Shown piece after piece: positions 1-9,188 of a DNA stretch of 64,000 nt. This DNA is from Microbacterium luticocti DSM 19459 (GTDB taxonomy: Bacteria > Actinomycetota > Actinomycetes > Actinomycetales > Microbacteriaceae): NCBI RefSeq assembly GCF_000422405.1, contig NZ_KE383823.1, positions 28,488 to 92,487 of the forward strand, read 5' to 3'. The position numbers were made by a program, and so were the translations under genes. Within the stretch, counting starts at the first letter, position 1. Each line of letters opens with the position of its first letter. Under the pieces are notes generated by a model. That model searched no databases. It was not told where the DNA came from and was given only the letters and a program-made list of their open reading frames with translations.

Positions 1-23
1 CTCGCATCTCAGTGTTTGCGTCA

Positions 24-38
24 GGCGGGGTCCCCGCC
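24..38. terminator. GC-rich inverted repeat downstream of the sulfatase gene
   Basis: GGCGGGG and CCCCGCC face each other around a single T, about 40 bases past the sulfatase stop. It could act as a terminator for that minus-strand gene, but there is no T-tract and the loop must open several base pairs, so support is weak. Confidence 0.3.
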
Positions 39-75
39 GCCGAGGCTCGGCGCGGCGCGTCAGCGTGCGCCCACG

Positions 76-2427
76 TCAATCCCGGGCGAACGCCTCGCCC
101 ACGCGGGCGTCGGCGTCCCGGGTCGTGCCGGTGCCGAGCAGCCGCACCACCACGTGATGGATGGTTCCGCCGGTGAACGGGAACGGCGGCGCGTAGCTCG
201 CCGAGACCGGCTGCCCCACCTCGCGGCCCACCGTCGCGCCCTCGCCCGCGAGGCTGAAGTACCCCGGCTGGGTGCGGATGCGCTGGCGTGCGGCCGTCTC
301 GCCGTCGATCGTCAGGGTGGCCATCCCGTGCGGTGATCCGTCGACCTGCCCGTCGATCTCGTACCGCACCTCGACGACATGGCGCCCCGAGCGAAGCGGC
401 ACCGTCGAGACGAGTTCCTGTTCGAGTTCGCCCAGCCAGTTGTAGATGTATCGCAGCGCACCCTCGCGCACCACGAGTGCGTGCCCGCCGAATCGGGCGC
501 CGAGCGAGTAGACGACCCCGGAGACCTGCGCGGGGTCGTCGATCTCGAGATCCGCGGTGATGCCGAAGGACCGGTGCGGCAGCTCGACGCCGCCGCCGTG
601 CTCCGAGATCGGTGCGCATCCGGGGTACAGCACGAGCGTGTCGGTGAGCCCGGTCATGTTGGGCCGTTCGACGGCGAGGATCTCCTCCGAGTTGCGGTCG
701 TCGATCGGGTAACCGTTGTAGCGCCGCGCCAGCTCGTCCCAGAGACGCTTCAACTCGTCGAGCTTCTCGGGATGCTCCGCAGCCAGGTCGTGCAGCTGGT
801 TGCGGTCCTCGTCGAGGTGATACAGCTCCCACCGGTCCTCGTCGAACCGTCCCCAGCCCGACGGCGTCGGCGCGTGGACGGCACTGGCATGCCAGCCCTG
901 CGACCAGATGCCGCGGGTGCCGAGCATCGAGTAGAACTGCACCGACTTATCCGTCGTCGCCGCCGGGTCGACCAGCGCGGGCAAGAAGCTCACGCCCTCG
1001 ATCTCGGACTGGTCGATGCCGGCCACCGTCCGGGGCGCCTGGATGCCGAGTGCCTCGAGCACCGTGGGCACCACGTCGATCACGTGCACGTACTCGTGGC
1101 ACGGCTCGGGGCGGGCTGCGACGCGGGCGGGCCACGACACCAGCAGCGGATCGGCGACCCCGCCTTCGAGGGAGGCGTACGTCTTGTACATCTTGAACGG
1201 CGTGTTGAACGCCATCGCCCACCCGTTCGAATAGTGGGGATGCGTGTTCTCGAGGCCGAGGTCGCCCAGCAGCGACAGGTTCAGGTCGAGGTCCTCGGGG
1301 ATGCCGTTGTACCAGCGGTTCTCGTTCACCGAGCCGGCCGGCCCGCCCTCGGCGCTCGCACCGTTGTCACTGATCACGACGATGAGCGTGTTCTCGATCT
1401 GGTCGGTCTCTTCCAGAAAGTCCAGAACCCGGCCGAGGTGGTGATCGGTGTAGGAGAGGTACCCGGCGAAGACCTCGGCCTGCCGCTCCAGAAGGCGGCG
1501 CTCATCGGCCGAGAGCGAGTCCCATTCCCGCACCAGATCGCTCTCGTTCCACGACTGACCGTCGGGGCCCGCGGCATCCCGGTAGGGATTCAGCGGCGGC
1601 AGCACCGTGTCGTCGGGCACCAACCCGAGCCGCTTCTGGTTCTCGAGCACGATCTCGCGATACCGCTCGTATCCCATCGAGAAGGCACCCGCATACCGGT
1701 CGCTCCATTCCCGGGGCGCATGGTGGGGTGCGTGGCCGGCACCGGGGGCGAGGTAGGCGAACCACGGCTTCGCCGGTGCCGCCGAGCGGGAATCGCGCAG
1801 GAACTCCAGCGCCCGCTCGGCCAGGTCGGCCGACAGATGGTAGCCCTCGTCGGGACGGGCGGGCGGTTCGACCGGGTGGTTGTCGTAGGTCAGGTCGGGG
1901 TACCACTGGTCGGTCAGGCCGCCGAGGAATCCGTAGAAGCGGTCGAATCCCCGCGAGAGCGGCCACGTGCGCTTGGACGCCCCCATGCCCATCTCCACCG
2001 CCGGACTCAAGTGCCACTTGCCGAGTGCGAACGTGTTGTAGCCGTGCTCGCGCAGCACCTCGGGAAGCATGCCGTTCTCGCGCGGGATCAGGCACGACAG
2101 TCCCGGAAACCCGTCGGCCATCTCGCCGATCGTGCCCATGCCGTTGCTCTGGGCGTTGCGGCCGGTCAGCAGCGAAGCCCTCGTCGGCGAGCACAACGCC
2201 GTGGTGTGGAACTGCGAGAAGCGCACGCCGCGCTCGGCGATGCGCCGCATGGTCGGCATCTGGATGAGGCCGCCGTACAGGTCCCAGGCGCCGTACCCGA
2301 TGTCGTCCCAGACGATGAACAGGATGTTCGGGGCACCCTCGGGTGCGGACGGCTCCAGGTACGGCGCCCAGTCCGGAACCGAGTCGCGGACGTCGGTGGC
2401 GATCCGCCCGCCGAACGCCGGCGTCAT
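76..2427 (-). CDS. Arylsulfatase (type I, Cys-type sulfatase)
   Basis: Sulfate-ester hydrolase of the alkaline phosphatase superfamily; the natural substrate cannot be told from sequence. The formylglycine motif C-S-P-T-R is at about residues 79-83 in LCSPTRASLLTGR, and the metal-binding Asp pair is at 41-42 (WDDIGYG). Cys-type sulfatases need conversion of this Cys by a formylglycine-generating enzyme, and no such gene lies in the window. At 783 aa it is long for the family, with an extra C-terminal beta-rich part of roughly 200 residues. No signal peptide is visible, so it is probably cytoplasmic. I start at the ATG at 2427 because GGAAGG lies 9 nt upstream; an in-frame extension to 2511 has no family-like residues. 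It stands alone, separated from trmB by about 200 bases. Confidence 0.9.
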   Translation of the reverse strand: MTPAFGGRIATDVRDSVPDWAPYLEPSAPEGAPNILFIVWDDIGYGAWDLYGGLIQMPTMRRIAERGVRFSQFHTTALCSPTRASLLTGRNAQSNGMGTIGEMADGFPGLSCLIPRENGMLPEVLREHGYNTFALGKWHLSPAVEMGMGASKRTWPLSRGFDRFYGFLGGLTDQWYPDLTYDNHPVEPPARPDEGYHLSADLAERALEFLRDSRSAAPAKPWFAYLAPGAGHAPHHAPREWSDRYAGAFSMGYERYREIVLENQKRLGLVPDDTVLPPLNPYRDAAGPDGQSWNESDLVREWDSLSADERRLLERQAEVFAGYLSYTDHHLGRVLDFLEETDQIENTLIVVISDNGASAEGGPAGSVNENRWYNGIPEDLDLNLSLLGDLGLENTHPHYSNGWAMAFNTPFKMYKTYASLEGGVADPLLVSWPARVAARPEPCHEYVHVIDVVPTVLEALGIQAPRTVAGIDQSEIEGVSFLPALVDPAATTDKSVQFYSMLGTRGIWSQGWHASAVHAPTPSGWGRFDEDRWELYHLDEDRNQLHDLAAEHPEKLDELKRLWDELARRYNGYPIDDRNSEEILAVERPNMTGLTDTLVLYPGCAPISEHGGGVELPHRSFGITADLEIDDPAQVSGVVYSLGARFGGHALVVREGALRYIYNWLGELEQELVSTVPLRSGRHVVEVRYEIDGQVDGSPHGMATLTIDGETAARQRIRTQPGYFSLAGEGATVGREVGQPVSASYAPPFPFTGGTIHHVVVRLLGTGTTRDADARVGEAFARD

Positions 2428-2622
2428 CGGCGCCGCCCTTCCGCCATGACCGACCGTTGCTGTGCCGTGGATGACATGCGCGACCCTCCGATGTTGTGCG
2501 TGGTGTCTCATCGTAGAGCCGGGCGCAACGGCGGGCGAGACAGGAGAATCCCCCGGCCCGGCGCCGGCATCACAACGCCCCGGCCCGCCGTCGCCGCGTG
2601 GTACAGAGCCCGTCCCCGATGG

Positions 2623-3342
2623 TCAGATCCGTGTGTACGCGAGGTCGCGGATCTCGCGGCCGGCGGCCCGGCCCTTGCGCTCGAACGCGGTCATCACGCG
2701 CCCGTCGAAGCGAGGCGCCCACTCGCCCTCGAACGCACGCGCGAAGCCGTCCGCGGCATCCATCACCTCTGCCATCTGCAGCGCGTAGTCCTCCCAGTCG
2801 GTGGCCAGCCGCAGCATCCCGCCCGCCTTCAGCGCGCGCGCGGCGAGGGCGGCGAACTCGGCCGTGACCAGCCGGCGCTTGGTGTGCCGCTTCTTGTGCC
2901 AGGGGTCGGGGAAGAACACCCAGAGTTCGTCGACGGATGCCGCCGGCACCAGGTGCGTGAGCACCTCGGGCGCGTTCGCCTCGACCAGCCGGAGGTTGCC
3001 CACTCCGGCCGCGTCGGCGTCCTTCATGGTGCGGGCAAGGCCGGCTTTGAACACCTCGACCGCGAGGAAGTCCGCCTCGGGCCGCGCTGCCGCGGCGTGC
3101 ACGATCGCGTGCCCCTGTCCCGACCCGATCTCGACGATCAGCGGGGCGGTGCGTCCCCACACCTCGGCCGGATCCAGCTCGGATCCGTGCGCCACGCTCG
3201 TGGAGGCGACCGCCCGCGGCACCTCGATCAGGTACCGCGGCGACAGCTCGGACCAGGCGCGTTCCTGCGCCGGGCTCATCCGGCCGCTGCGGCGCACGAA
3301 CGAGACGGGCTGCTTGCGGAAGGCGGGATCGGGCTCATGCAC
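2623..3342 (-). CDS. trmB: tRNA (guanine-N7-)-methyltransferase TrmB
   Basis: Methylates N7 of guanine 46 in the tRNA variable loop using S-adenosylmethionine. The SAM-binding motif is visible as VEIGSGQGHA, followed by the family signature FPDPWHKKRHTKRR, where the Asp and Lys/Arg residues contact tRNA. Length (239 aa) is normal. The start is 3 nt after the stop of the DUF3097 gene at 3346-4182, so the two are probably one transcript on the minus strand. Cytoplasmic housekeeping enzyme; nothing unusual apart from the tight coupling. Confidence 0.95.
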   Translation of the reverse strand: MHEPDPAFRKQPVSFVRRSGRMSPAQERAWSELSPRYLIEVPRAVASTSVAHGSELDPAEVWGRTAPLIVEIGSGQGHAIVHAAAARPEADFLAVEVFKAGLARTMKDADAAGVGNLRLVEANAPEVLTHLVPAASVDELWVFFPDPWHKKRHTKRRLVTAEFAALAARALKAGGMLRLATDWEDYALQMAEVMDAADGFARAFEGEWAPRFDGRVMTAFERKGRAAGREIRDLAYTRI

Positions 3343-3345
3343 CCG

Positions 3346-4182
3346 TCAAGGGTAGGTGACGAAGTCGATGAGCTCCTCGACCCGCCCGAGCAGTGCCGGC
3401 TCCAGATCGCGGTACGACCCGACCCGGGCGAGGATGCGCTGCCACGCCCGTGCGATGTCGGCCTGGTCGGCGGCGGGCCAGCCGAACGCCCGACACACCC
3501 CCACCTTCCACTCCACGCCGCGCGGCACGACCGGCCAGGCCGGAATGCCGAGCGCGGCCGGACGCACGCACTGCCACACGTCCACGAACGGATGCCCCAC
3601 GATGCGCACGTGCGCCCCGTGCGGTCCGCGTTCGACGGCCTCGGCGATGCGCGCCTCCTTCGAGCCGGGCACCAGGTGGTCGACGAGCACCCCGTACCGC
3701 CGCGCCTGCGACGGCGGGTCCTCGCGCAGCGCGGCGTCGAGCAGGTCGACGCCCTGCAGGTACTCGACGACGACGCCCTCCGCACGCAGGTCGTCACCCC
3801 ACACCTTCTCGACCAGTTCGGCGTCGTGCCTGCCCTCGACGAAGATGCGGCTCGCGCGGGCGACGCGGGCACGCGCGTCGGCGGCGGCGAATGAACCGGA
3901 TGCCGTCCGCCGCGGCGCGTGGTCGACCTTCGCCATCGGCGGAGTCAGGATCACCGCCTGGCCGTCCACGAGGAACCCGGGGCCGAGCGGGAACATCCGG
4001 CGCCGGCCGTGCCGGTCCTCCAGCTCGACCAGGCCCTGACCGGTCGAAACCACGGCGCCGCAGAAGCCGTCCTCGGCGACCTCGACGACCGCTCCGGGCG
4101 TCGCCTCGATCCGGTCCAGCTCGCGCCGGTGCCGGTCGCGCCACCCCGATGCCAGCACGTCCGTGCCGTAGCGGTCGTCCAT
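3346..4182 (-). CDS. DUF3097 domain-containing protein
   Basis: Conserved actinobacterial protein of unknown function, 278 aa. The N-terminal ~110 residues form a small beta-rich part (VVSTGQGLVELEDRHGRRR), and the C-terminal part resembles a Toprim-like fold with the acidic runs EGRHDAELVEKVWGDDL and VLVDHLVPGSKE seen in this family. That suggests nucleic-acid work, but no activity is established. A clear ribosome-binding site, GGGAGG, precedes the ATG at 4182, and a TAGGAT box further upstream may be the -10. It is upstream of trmB in the same orientation with 3 nt between them, which hints at RNA metabolism. Confidence 0.85.
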   Translation of the reverse strand: MDDRYGTDVLASGWRDRHRRELDRIEATPGAVVEVAEDGFCGAVVSTGQGLVELEDRHGRRRMFPLGPGFLVDGQAVILTPPMAKVDHAPRRTASGSFAAADARARVARASRIFVEGRHDAELVEKVWGDDLRAEGVVVEYLQGVDLLDAALREDPPSQARRYGVLVDHLVPGSKEARIAEAVERGPHGAHVRIVGHPFVDVWQCVRPAALGIPAWPVVPRGVEWKVGVCRAFGWPAADQADIARAWQRILARVGSYRDLEPALLGRVEELIDFVTYP

Positions 4183-4324
4183 CTCGCCTCCCGAACCGGT
4201 GATCCTATCCGCCGCCGGGCGCCGCGGCCGGCCGACACGCGCCCCCTACCGCAGTGTCGCCCCCTCTGCATAGACTCGCGGAAGGGGCCCGCACGGGCGT
4301 GGCACGCGGGCAGAAGGGGGACCG

Positions 4325-6328
4325 ATGCGCGGACGTCGGCTCATGGCGATCGTCGCGGTGTGCGCGGCCCTCGTGATCGGCCCGGCCGTGGCGGCCACCG
4401 CCACCGCGCCGGTGATGCTCGGCGCGGACTACGTGCTCGACGACGCCGGGGTGCTCAGCGAGTCGCAGCTGGCCGACGCCGAGAAGGCCGCCCAGCGCTT
4501 CGCCGACGAGACCGACATGGAGTTGTGGGCGGTCTACGTCGACACGTTCACCGACCCGTCGTCGGCGCAGGAATGGACCGACCAGGTCGCGACCGACAAC
4601 GGTCTCGGCTCGAACCAGTACCTGCTCGCAGTCGCCGTCGGCTCGCGGCAGTACTACCTGTCGGGCTCCGCGGACGGCCCGGTCTCGGCCGACCAGCTGA
4701 TCGAGATCGGCCAGCAGCAGGTGCAGCCCGAGCTGCGCAGCGGCGACTGGGCGGGGGCGGTCGCCGCAACGGCCGACGGGCTGACGGATGCCGCCGGCGG
4801 CGGCTCGGGCTCGGGGACGTCCTCCGCCGGCTCGGGCGGCTCGGGCGGCGTGGCCACGGCCGTTCTGATCGTGCTCGTGATCATCGTCGCGATCGTGCTC
4901 GTCGTGGTGCTGGTGCGCGCCCGCCGCAAAAAGGCCACGGCGACCGGGCCCGCGCTGCAGAAGCTGGACCCGAAAGAGCTCGCCCGCAGGGCCGGCTCGG
5001 CGCTGGTGCAGACCGACGACGCCGTGCGCACCAGCGAACAAGAACTGGGCTTCGCCCGCGCCGAGTTCGGCGACGATGCCACCGCCGAGTTCGCCACGGC
5101 GCTCGCGCAGGCCAAGGCCGCCCTCGACCAGGCGTTCGCGCTCAAGCAGAAGCTCGACGACACCGAGGCCGACACGCCCGACGAGGTGCGCACCTGGAAC
5201 ACGCAGATCATCCAGCTGTGCGAGGATGCCGCCCACAACCTCGACGAGAAGGCGGCCGCGTTCGACCAGCTGCGCAAGCTGGAGCAGAACGCCCCCGCCG
5301 CCCTGGCCGCCGCACGGCAGCGCCGGCAGCAGGCCGCCGACGGGGTGGATGCCGCGGCCTCCGCCCTCGCGCAGCTGCAGACCGGGTACGCCCCCGAGGC
5401 CCTGACCACGGTGGCCGACAACGTGACCCAGGCCCGCGACCGGCTGTCGTTCGCCGATGAGCAGCTGGCGGCGGCGGACGCCGCCGTCACGGCCGGCAAG
5501 ACCGGTGAGGCGGCGGTGGCGATCCGTGCCGCCGATCAGGCCGCCGATCAGGCCGCCCAGCTGGAACAGGCGATCACCTCACTGGGCGGCGACCTCGCCG
5601 AGGCCGAGAAGCAGATCGCCGCGCTCATCCCAGAGCTCGAGGGCGACATCGCCGCCGCGTCCGGCCTTCCCGACCAGGACGGGGCCGTGGCCAAGGCCGT
5701 CGCCGCCACCCGCAGCCAGGTGGATGCCGCCAAGGCCGACCTGGCGGCCGGCACCCGGCATCCGCTGGCCACGCTCAAGGCGCTGCAGGCGGTGAACACC
5801 CAGATCGACCAGGTGGTGCAGGGCGTGCGCGACGCGCAGGAGCAGCAGCGCCGCGCACAGCAGGTGCTCGGCCAGACGCTCATGCGGGCTCAGGCCCAGG
5901 TCTCGGCGGCCGAGGACTTCCTCACCACCCGCCGCGGTGCGATCGGCGCCGATGCCCGCACCCGGCTCGCCCAAGCCGGCGCCGAACTCGTGCAGGCCCA
6001 GCAGATGCAGGCGTCCGATCCGGCACAGGCTCTGGTGCACGCGCAGCGGGCCGACCAGCTCGCCGGGCTCGCGTTGCAGGCCGCACAGAACGACGTGGGC
6101 GGTTTCGGCGGGTTCGGTGCCGCGTCCGGCACGAGCGGCGGCACCAACATGGGCGCCGTGCTCGGCGGCATCGTGCTCGGCTCGTTGCTCAGCGGTGGGC
6201 GCGGCGGCGGGCGCGTCGGCGGATTCGGTGGCGGCGGGTTCGGCGGATTCGGTGGCGGCGGCGGGCGGATCGGCGGCGGCGGCCACATCGGTGGCGGCGG
6301 GCGGATCGGCGGCGGCGGGCGGTTCTGA
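4325..6328 (+). CDS. TPM-domain membrane protein with coiled coil and Gly-rich tail
   Basis: 667 aa. Residues 1 to about 23 are a signal peptide, about 35-150 a TPM domain (the YgcG/TPM phosphatase-like fold, with DDAGVLSESQLADAEKAA at its start), then a Gly/Ser linker, one transmembrane helix near 178-198 (VLIVLVIIVAIVLVVVLV) followed by the basic stop-transfer ARRKK. The rest is Ala/Gln/Asp-rich coiled coil to about 590 and a tail of GGFGG and GGGG(R/H)IGG repeats. The domain order puts the TPM part outside and the coiled coil inside the cell. AGAAGGGGG serves as the ribosome-binding site before the ATG at 4325, and a TAGACT box at about 4271 may be the promoter. PspA follows, a common actinobacterial pairing that suggests a joint envelope-stress role. 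Confidence 0.85.
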   Translation: MRGRRLMAIVAVCAALVIGPAVAATATAPVMLGADYVLDDAGVLSESQLADAEKAAQRFADETDMELWAVYVDTFTDPSSAQEWTDQVATDNGLGSNQYLLAVAVGSRQYYLSGSADGPVSADQLIEIGQQQVQPELRSGDWAGAVAATADGLTDAAGGGSGSGTSSAGSGGSGGVATAVLIVLVIIVAIVLVVVLVRARRKKATATGPALQKLDPKELARRAGSALVQTDDAVRTSEQELGFARAEFGDDATAEFATALAQAKAALDQAFALKQKLDDTEADTPDEVRTWNTQIIQLCEDAAHNLDEKAAAFDQLRKLEQNAPAALAAARQRRQQAADGVDAAASALAQLQTGYAPEALTTVADNVTQARDRLSFADEQLAAADAAVTAGKTGEAAVAIRAADQAADQAAQLEQAITSLGGDLAEAEKQIAALIPELEGDIAAASGLPDQDGAVAKAVAATRSQVDAAKADLAAGTRHPLATLKALQAVNTQIDQVVQGVRDAQEQQRRAQQVLGQTLMRAQAQVSAAEDFLTTRRGAIGADARTRLAQAGAELVQAQQMQASDPAQALVHAQRADQLAGLALQAAQNDVGGFGGFGAASGTSGGTNMGAVLGGIVLGSLLSGGRGGGRVGGFGGGGFGGFGGGGGRIGGGGHIGGGGRIGGGGRF

Positions 6329-6451
6329 ACCCGCGACCAGACCGGAAGAGCACGGCAGACCCGACGCGACCTTGCGACGAACGACACGACCTCGACGAGC
6401 GACACACACCCGGAACAGAAGACCTCACACACCCGACAGAAAGGCAAACCG

Positions 6452-7225
6452 ATGGCAAAGCAGTCCATCTTCGGACGGATCTCCACGCTCGTGCGCGCCA
6501 ACATCAACGCGCTGCTGGACTCCGCCGAGGACCCACAGAAGATGCTCGACCAGCTGGTGCGGGACTACACCAACAACATCGCCGACGCCGAGTCGGCGAT
6601 CGCCGAGACGATCGGCAACCTGCGCCTTCTCGAGCGCGACCACGAAGAGGACGTGCAGGCCGCCGCCGAATGGGGTCGCAAGGCCCTCGCCGCCAGCCGC
6701 AAGGCCGACGAGCTGCGCGCGGGCGGCAACGGCGCCGAGGCCGACAAGTTCGACAACCTGGCCAAGGTGGCGCTGCAGCGCCAGATCCAGCACGAGAACG
6801 AGGCGAAGACCGCCGAGCCGCAGCTGGCCGCGCAGAACAAGACCGTCGAGCAGCTCAAGGACGGCCTGAACGGCATGAAGCAGAAGCTCGACCAGCTGAA
6901 GGCGAAGTCGGCCGAACTGGTCGCGCGGCAGAAGACCGCCGAGGCGCAGAACAAGGTCGCCGACGCCGTCAAGTCGATCGACGTCATGGACCCGACCAGC
7001 GAGCTCGGCCGGTTCGAAGAGAAGATCCGCCGCGAAGAGGCGCTGGCCACCGGCAAGCAGGAGCTGGCCGCCTCGAGCCTGGACGCGCAGTTCAACCAGC
7101 TCGACGACATGGGCGAGCTGACCGAGGTCGAGGCGCGGCTGGCCGCGCTGAAGACCGGCGGGCAGGCCGCGCCCGCGCAGGGCGCCATCGACGCCCCGTC
7201 GGTTCCCTACACGCCGGGTGCGTGA
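6452..7225 (+). CDS. pspA: PspA/IM30 family protein
   Basis: Membrane-stress effector of the ESCRT-III-related PspA/Vipp1 family, which binds inner-leaflet lipids and oligomerises. It is almost entirely helical coiled coil. The typical N-terminal amphipathic helix is present (IFGRISTLVRANINALLDSA) followed by EDPQKMLDQLVRDY, the family hallmark. At 257 aa it has a slightly long, Pro/Ala-rich C-terminal end (VPYTPGA). AGAAAGG precedes the ATG at 6452. It lies 123 bases downstream of the TPM-domain gene in the same direction. I see no PspBC-like partner, as usual in actinobacteria. Confidence 0.92.
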   Translation: MAKQSIFGRISTLVRANINALLDSAEDPQKMLDQLVRDYTNNIADAESAIAETIGNLRLLERDHEEDVQAAAEWGRKALAASRKADELRAGGNGAEADKFDNLAKVALQRQIQHENEAKTAEPQLAAQNKTVEQLKDGLNGMKQKLDQLKAKSAELVARQKTAEAQNKVADAVKSIDVMDPTSELGRFEEKIRREEALATGKQELAASSLDAQFNQLDDMGELTEVEARLAALKTGGQAAPAQGAIDAPSVPYTPGA

Positions 7226-7292
7226 CACCCACGATGCGTGACCCGGATGCCGCGGGAGCACCCTCCCGCGGCATCCCGAACGGGAGGTCTGC

Positions 7293-8123
7293 ATGACCCG
7301 CTTCCTCGTCGTGCCGCAATGGCAGGGCTCGTCGTCGGCGCGGGCGATGCAGCTCGTCGACGGCGCCCAGGCGATCGCCGGCGACCTGCCCCGCGCGGCC
7401 TGTCAGACCGTGGAGGTGCCGCTGGAGGCGGGCGAGTCGCTCGATTCCGGGGTGCACCGGCTCAGCGCGCTGCAGCACTGCGCACGCGTGCAGCTGACCG
7501 CCCTCGCAGAGCTCGCCGACTCGGGCGAACCGGTGCTCAGCGTCGGCGGCGATGCGGGTGTGGCCACCACGGCGGCGCTGGCCGCGACCGGAGCGACCAC
7601 CGCCGCTCCCGACCCGGGTGCGGCGGTCGTGTGGTTCAGCGCGCACGCAGCCCTGCACGACGCCGACACCTCCCCCACCGGCGCGTTCGACACGATGGCG
7701 GTGCGGGCCCTCGTCGACGACGCCGTGCCCCGCCCCGCCGAGCACGGCCTCGACCCCTCACGGGTGGTGCTGGCCGGGGTGCGCGCGATCGACCCGATCG
7801 AAGAGCGCGTCGCCGCCAGGCTGGGGCTGAGTGTGATCACCGCCGACGAGCTGACCCCGGCAGCCGTGGTCGCGGCCGTCGGCGACGCGACGTCCGTGTT
7901 CGTGCACATCGACCTCGACGTGCTCGACCCGTCCGCGATGGTCGGGCTGAGCGACCCCGAGCCGTTCGGCCCCGACGTGGCCGCGGTCACCGCGTGCATC
8001 CAGGCGTTGCGGCAGTCGGCAAGGCTGTGCGGGTCGGCGATCACCGGGTTCTCACCCCCGACGCCGGCCGACGCCGTGGCCGACCTGGGCGCGATCCTGC
8101 GCCTGGTCGGGGCGCTGGCATGA
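7293..8123 (+). CDS. Arginase-family (ureohydrolase-like) protein with missing metal ligands
   Basis: 276 aa with the overall pattern of the arginase/agmatinase fold, but the Mn cluster is damaged. Where the family has GGDH this protein has GGDA (residues 85-88), and the DAHxD motif reads SAHAA (116-120). Only the late HIDLDVLDP motif, with Asp207 and Asp209, is intact. On the basis of rat arginase I ligands, three of six metal-binding side chains are lost, so classical hydrolase activity is doubtful. GGGAGG provides a good ribosome-binding site. Its stop overlaps the start of the small HExxH gene (ATGA), implying translational coupling. It may be a pseudoenzyme with a binding or regulatory role. 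Confidence 0.75.
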   Translation: MTRFLVVPQWQGSSSARAMQLVDGAQAIAGDLPRAACQTVEVPLEAGESLDSGVHRLSALQHCARVQLTALAELADSGEPVLSVGGDAGVATTAALAATGATTAAPDPGAAVVWFSAHAALHDADTSPTGAFDTMAVRALVDDAVPRPAEHGLDPSRVVLAGVRAIDPIEERVAARLGLSVITADELTPAAVVAAVGDATSVFVHIDLDVLDPSAMVGLSDPEPFGPDVAAVTACIQALRQSARLCGSAITGFSPPTPADAVADLGAILRLVGALA

Positions 8124-8575
8124 GCCCGATCCCCGCCCCCGAGCCCGGCTGGGCCGAACGCGCCGAGCAGGCGGTGGCGCGCGGCCGCCGGATCGATCGG
8201 TTCATTCCGGCGGCGCTGCTGGACTCGCCGATCAGCCACGCCGGCGCGGTGTACGGCACGGCCGTGGGCTGGGTGTGGGGCGCGATCTGGAGCACCGGAC
8301 GCATCGAACGGCGGCACGGGCTGTGGGTGTTCCGCGGCATGCCGAAGCGCACCTTCCGCCGGGGCGGGGTGTGCGTGGGATGCTGCTTCCTCACCGGCGA
8401 CGACGACCCCACCGACGCGGTGCTGCGCCACGAGGCCGTGCACGCCCGGCAATGGCGCCGCTACGGTTTTCTGATGCCCGTGCTGTACCTGCTGGCCGGG
8501 CGCGACCCGCTGCGCAACCGGTTCGAGATCGAGGCCGGTCTCGAAGACGGCAACTATGTGCCGCGCGGGGCGTGA
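8120..8575 (+). CDS. Small HExxH-motif protein, putative metallopeptidase
   Basis: 151 aa, not recognised as a characterised family. The motif HEAVH at about residues 101-105 is followed by a Glu in NRFEIEAG roughly 30 residues later, which matches the gluzincin arrangement of two zinc His and a distal Glu. Two Cys (VGCCFLTG) precede the motif. A weakly hydrophobic stretch (AGAVYGTAVGWVWGAIW) lies in the first half, with no signal peptide. The ATG at 8120 overlaps the stop of the arginase-like gene by 4 nt, so the two are co-translated. Its function is unknown. Confidence 0.7.
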   Translation: MSPIPAPEPGWAERAEQAVARGRRIDRFIPAALLDSPISHAGAVYGTAVGWVWGAIWSTGRIERRHGLWVFRGMPKRTFRRGGVCVGCCFLTGDDDPTDAVLRHEAVHARQWRRYGFLMPVLYLLAGRDPLRNRFEIEAGLEDGNYVPRGA

Positions 8576-8582
8576 CCGGCGC

Positions 8583-8700
8583 GGTCAACGGGCGCGACGT
8601 GCGATCACGCGGTCAGCGCGCGCGACGGGCGATCATGCGGTCAGCGGGGTGACGGGCGGTCACGCGGTCAGCGCGCGCGACGGGCGATCATGCGATCAGC
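8583..8700. repeat. 28-bp tandem repeat, about four units
   Basis: Units ending in GGTCAGC or GATCAGC recur at 8611, 8639, 8666 and 8694 (steps of 27-28 bases) with a degenerate first copy ending at 8589. Bodies are variants of GCGCGACGGGCGATCATGC. The last unit contains the stop codon of the minus-strand SIP gene (8696-8698). Confidence 0.85.
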
Positions 8701-9169
8701 GGGTGCCGAGCCCGTAGCACTGCGGTGCGTGCACCGAACCGGGGGCCCGGCCCAGCCGCTCGGCCAGGTGCTCGACGATCTGTGCGGTGCCGAGGTACCC
8801 GCCCAGCAGGAACACGCGGGTGGCGTCCCCCGGGGCGCACATCATCTCGTCGGCCCACGCCGAGACCGCACGCGTCAGCGCCTGACCGCGCGCGCACGCG
8901 CGTCCCGACCCGGGCTCACCGCTGCGGGCCGAGCGGTCCAACCAGGTCACCGTCATCCGGCCGGGTGCGGCGAGCGCACCGATCCACGAGGCATCCGGCA
9001 CCTCGACGAACACCCGCCCGGTGGCGCACACCGGCAGCGTGGCCAGCAGCGCCTGCAGTTCACCGAGCGACGACTCGTCGGCGGCGATGAGATGCTGCAC
9101 AACGCCGCGGCGTGCGCGACGGCGCGCGACGGCGCTGATCGGGGTGCGGGTGGAGGCGTCGGTGGTCAT
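8696..9169 (-). CDS. Stand-alone SIP (siderophore-interacting protein) domain protein
   Basis: 157 aa matching only the C-terminal NAD(P)H-binding half of siderophore-interacting ferric reductases: QHLIAADESSLGELQALLATLP opens it (the segment where full-length proteins have AGDETALPA), and VFLLGGYLGTAQIVEHLAERLG closes it. The FAD-binding half is absent, so it may work as a partner or adaptor in ferric-siderophore handling rather than as a full reductase. An IdeR/DtxR-like box lies 20 bases upstream of the start, indicating iron repression. A TAGACT -10-like box lies 9 nt before the ATG, so the leader would be very short. Its stop codon is inside the 28-bp tandem repeat. Confidence 0.8.
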   Translation of the reverse strand: MTTDASTRTPISAVARRRARRGVVQHLIAADESSLGELQALLATLPVCATGRVFVEVPDASWIGALAAPGRMTVTWLDRSARSGEPGSGRACARGQALTRAVSAWADEMMCAPGDATRVFLLGGYLGTAQIVEHLAERLGRAPGSVHAPQCYGLGTR

Positions 9170-9188
9170 GACCAGGCCAGTCTAGCGC

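Noticed and set aside
379..3894. Long plus-strand open frame (over 1100 codons)
   Set aside because: It runs antisense across the sulfatase, trmB and DUF3097 genes, is rich in Arg, His and Val with no domain, and is a GC-bias shadow.
4325..6328. TPM-domain gene as a secreted surface adhesin because of the Gly-rich tail
   Set aside because: The tail follows the membrane helix and coiled coil, so it should be cytoplasmic; no sorting signal is seen.
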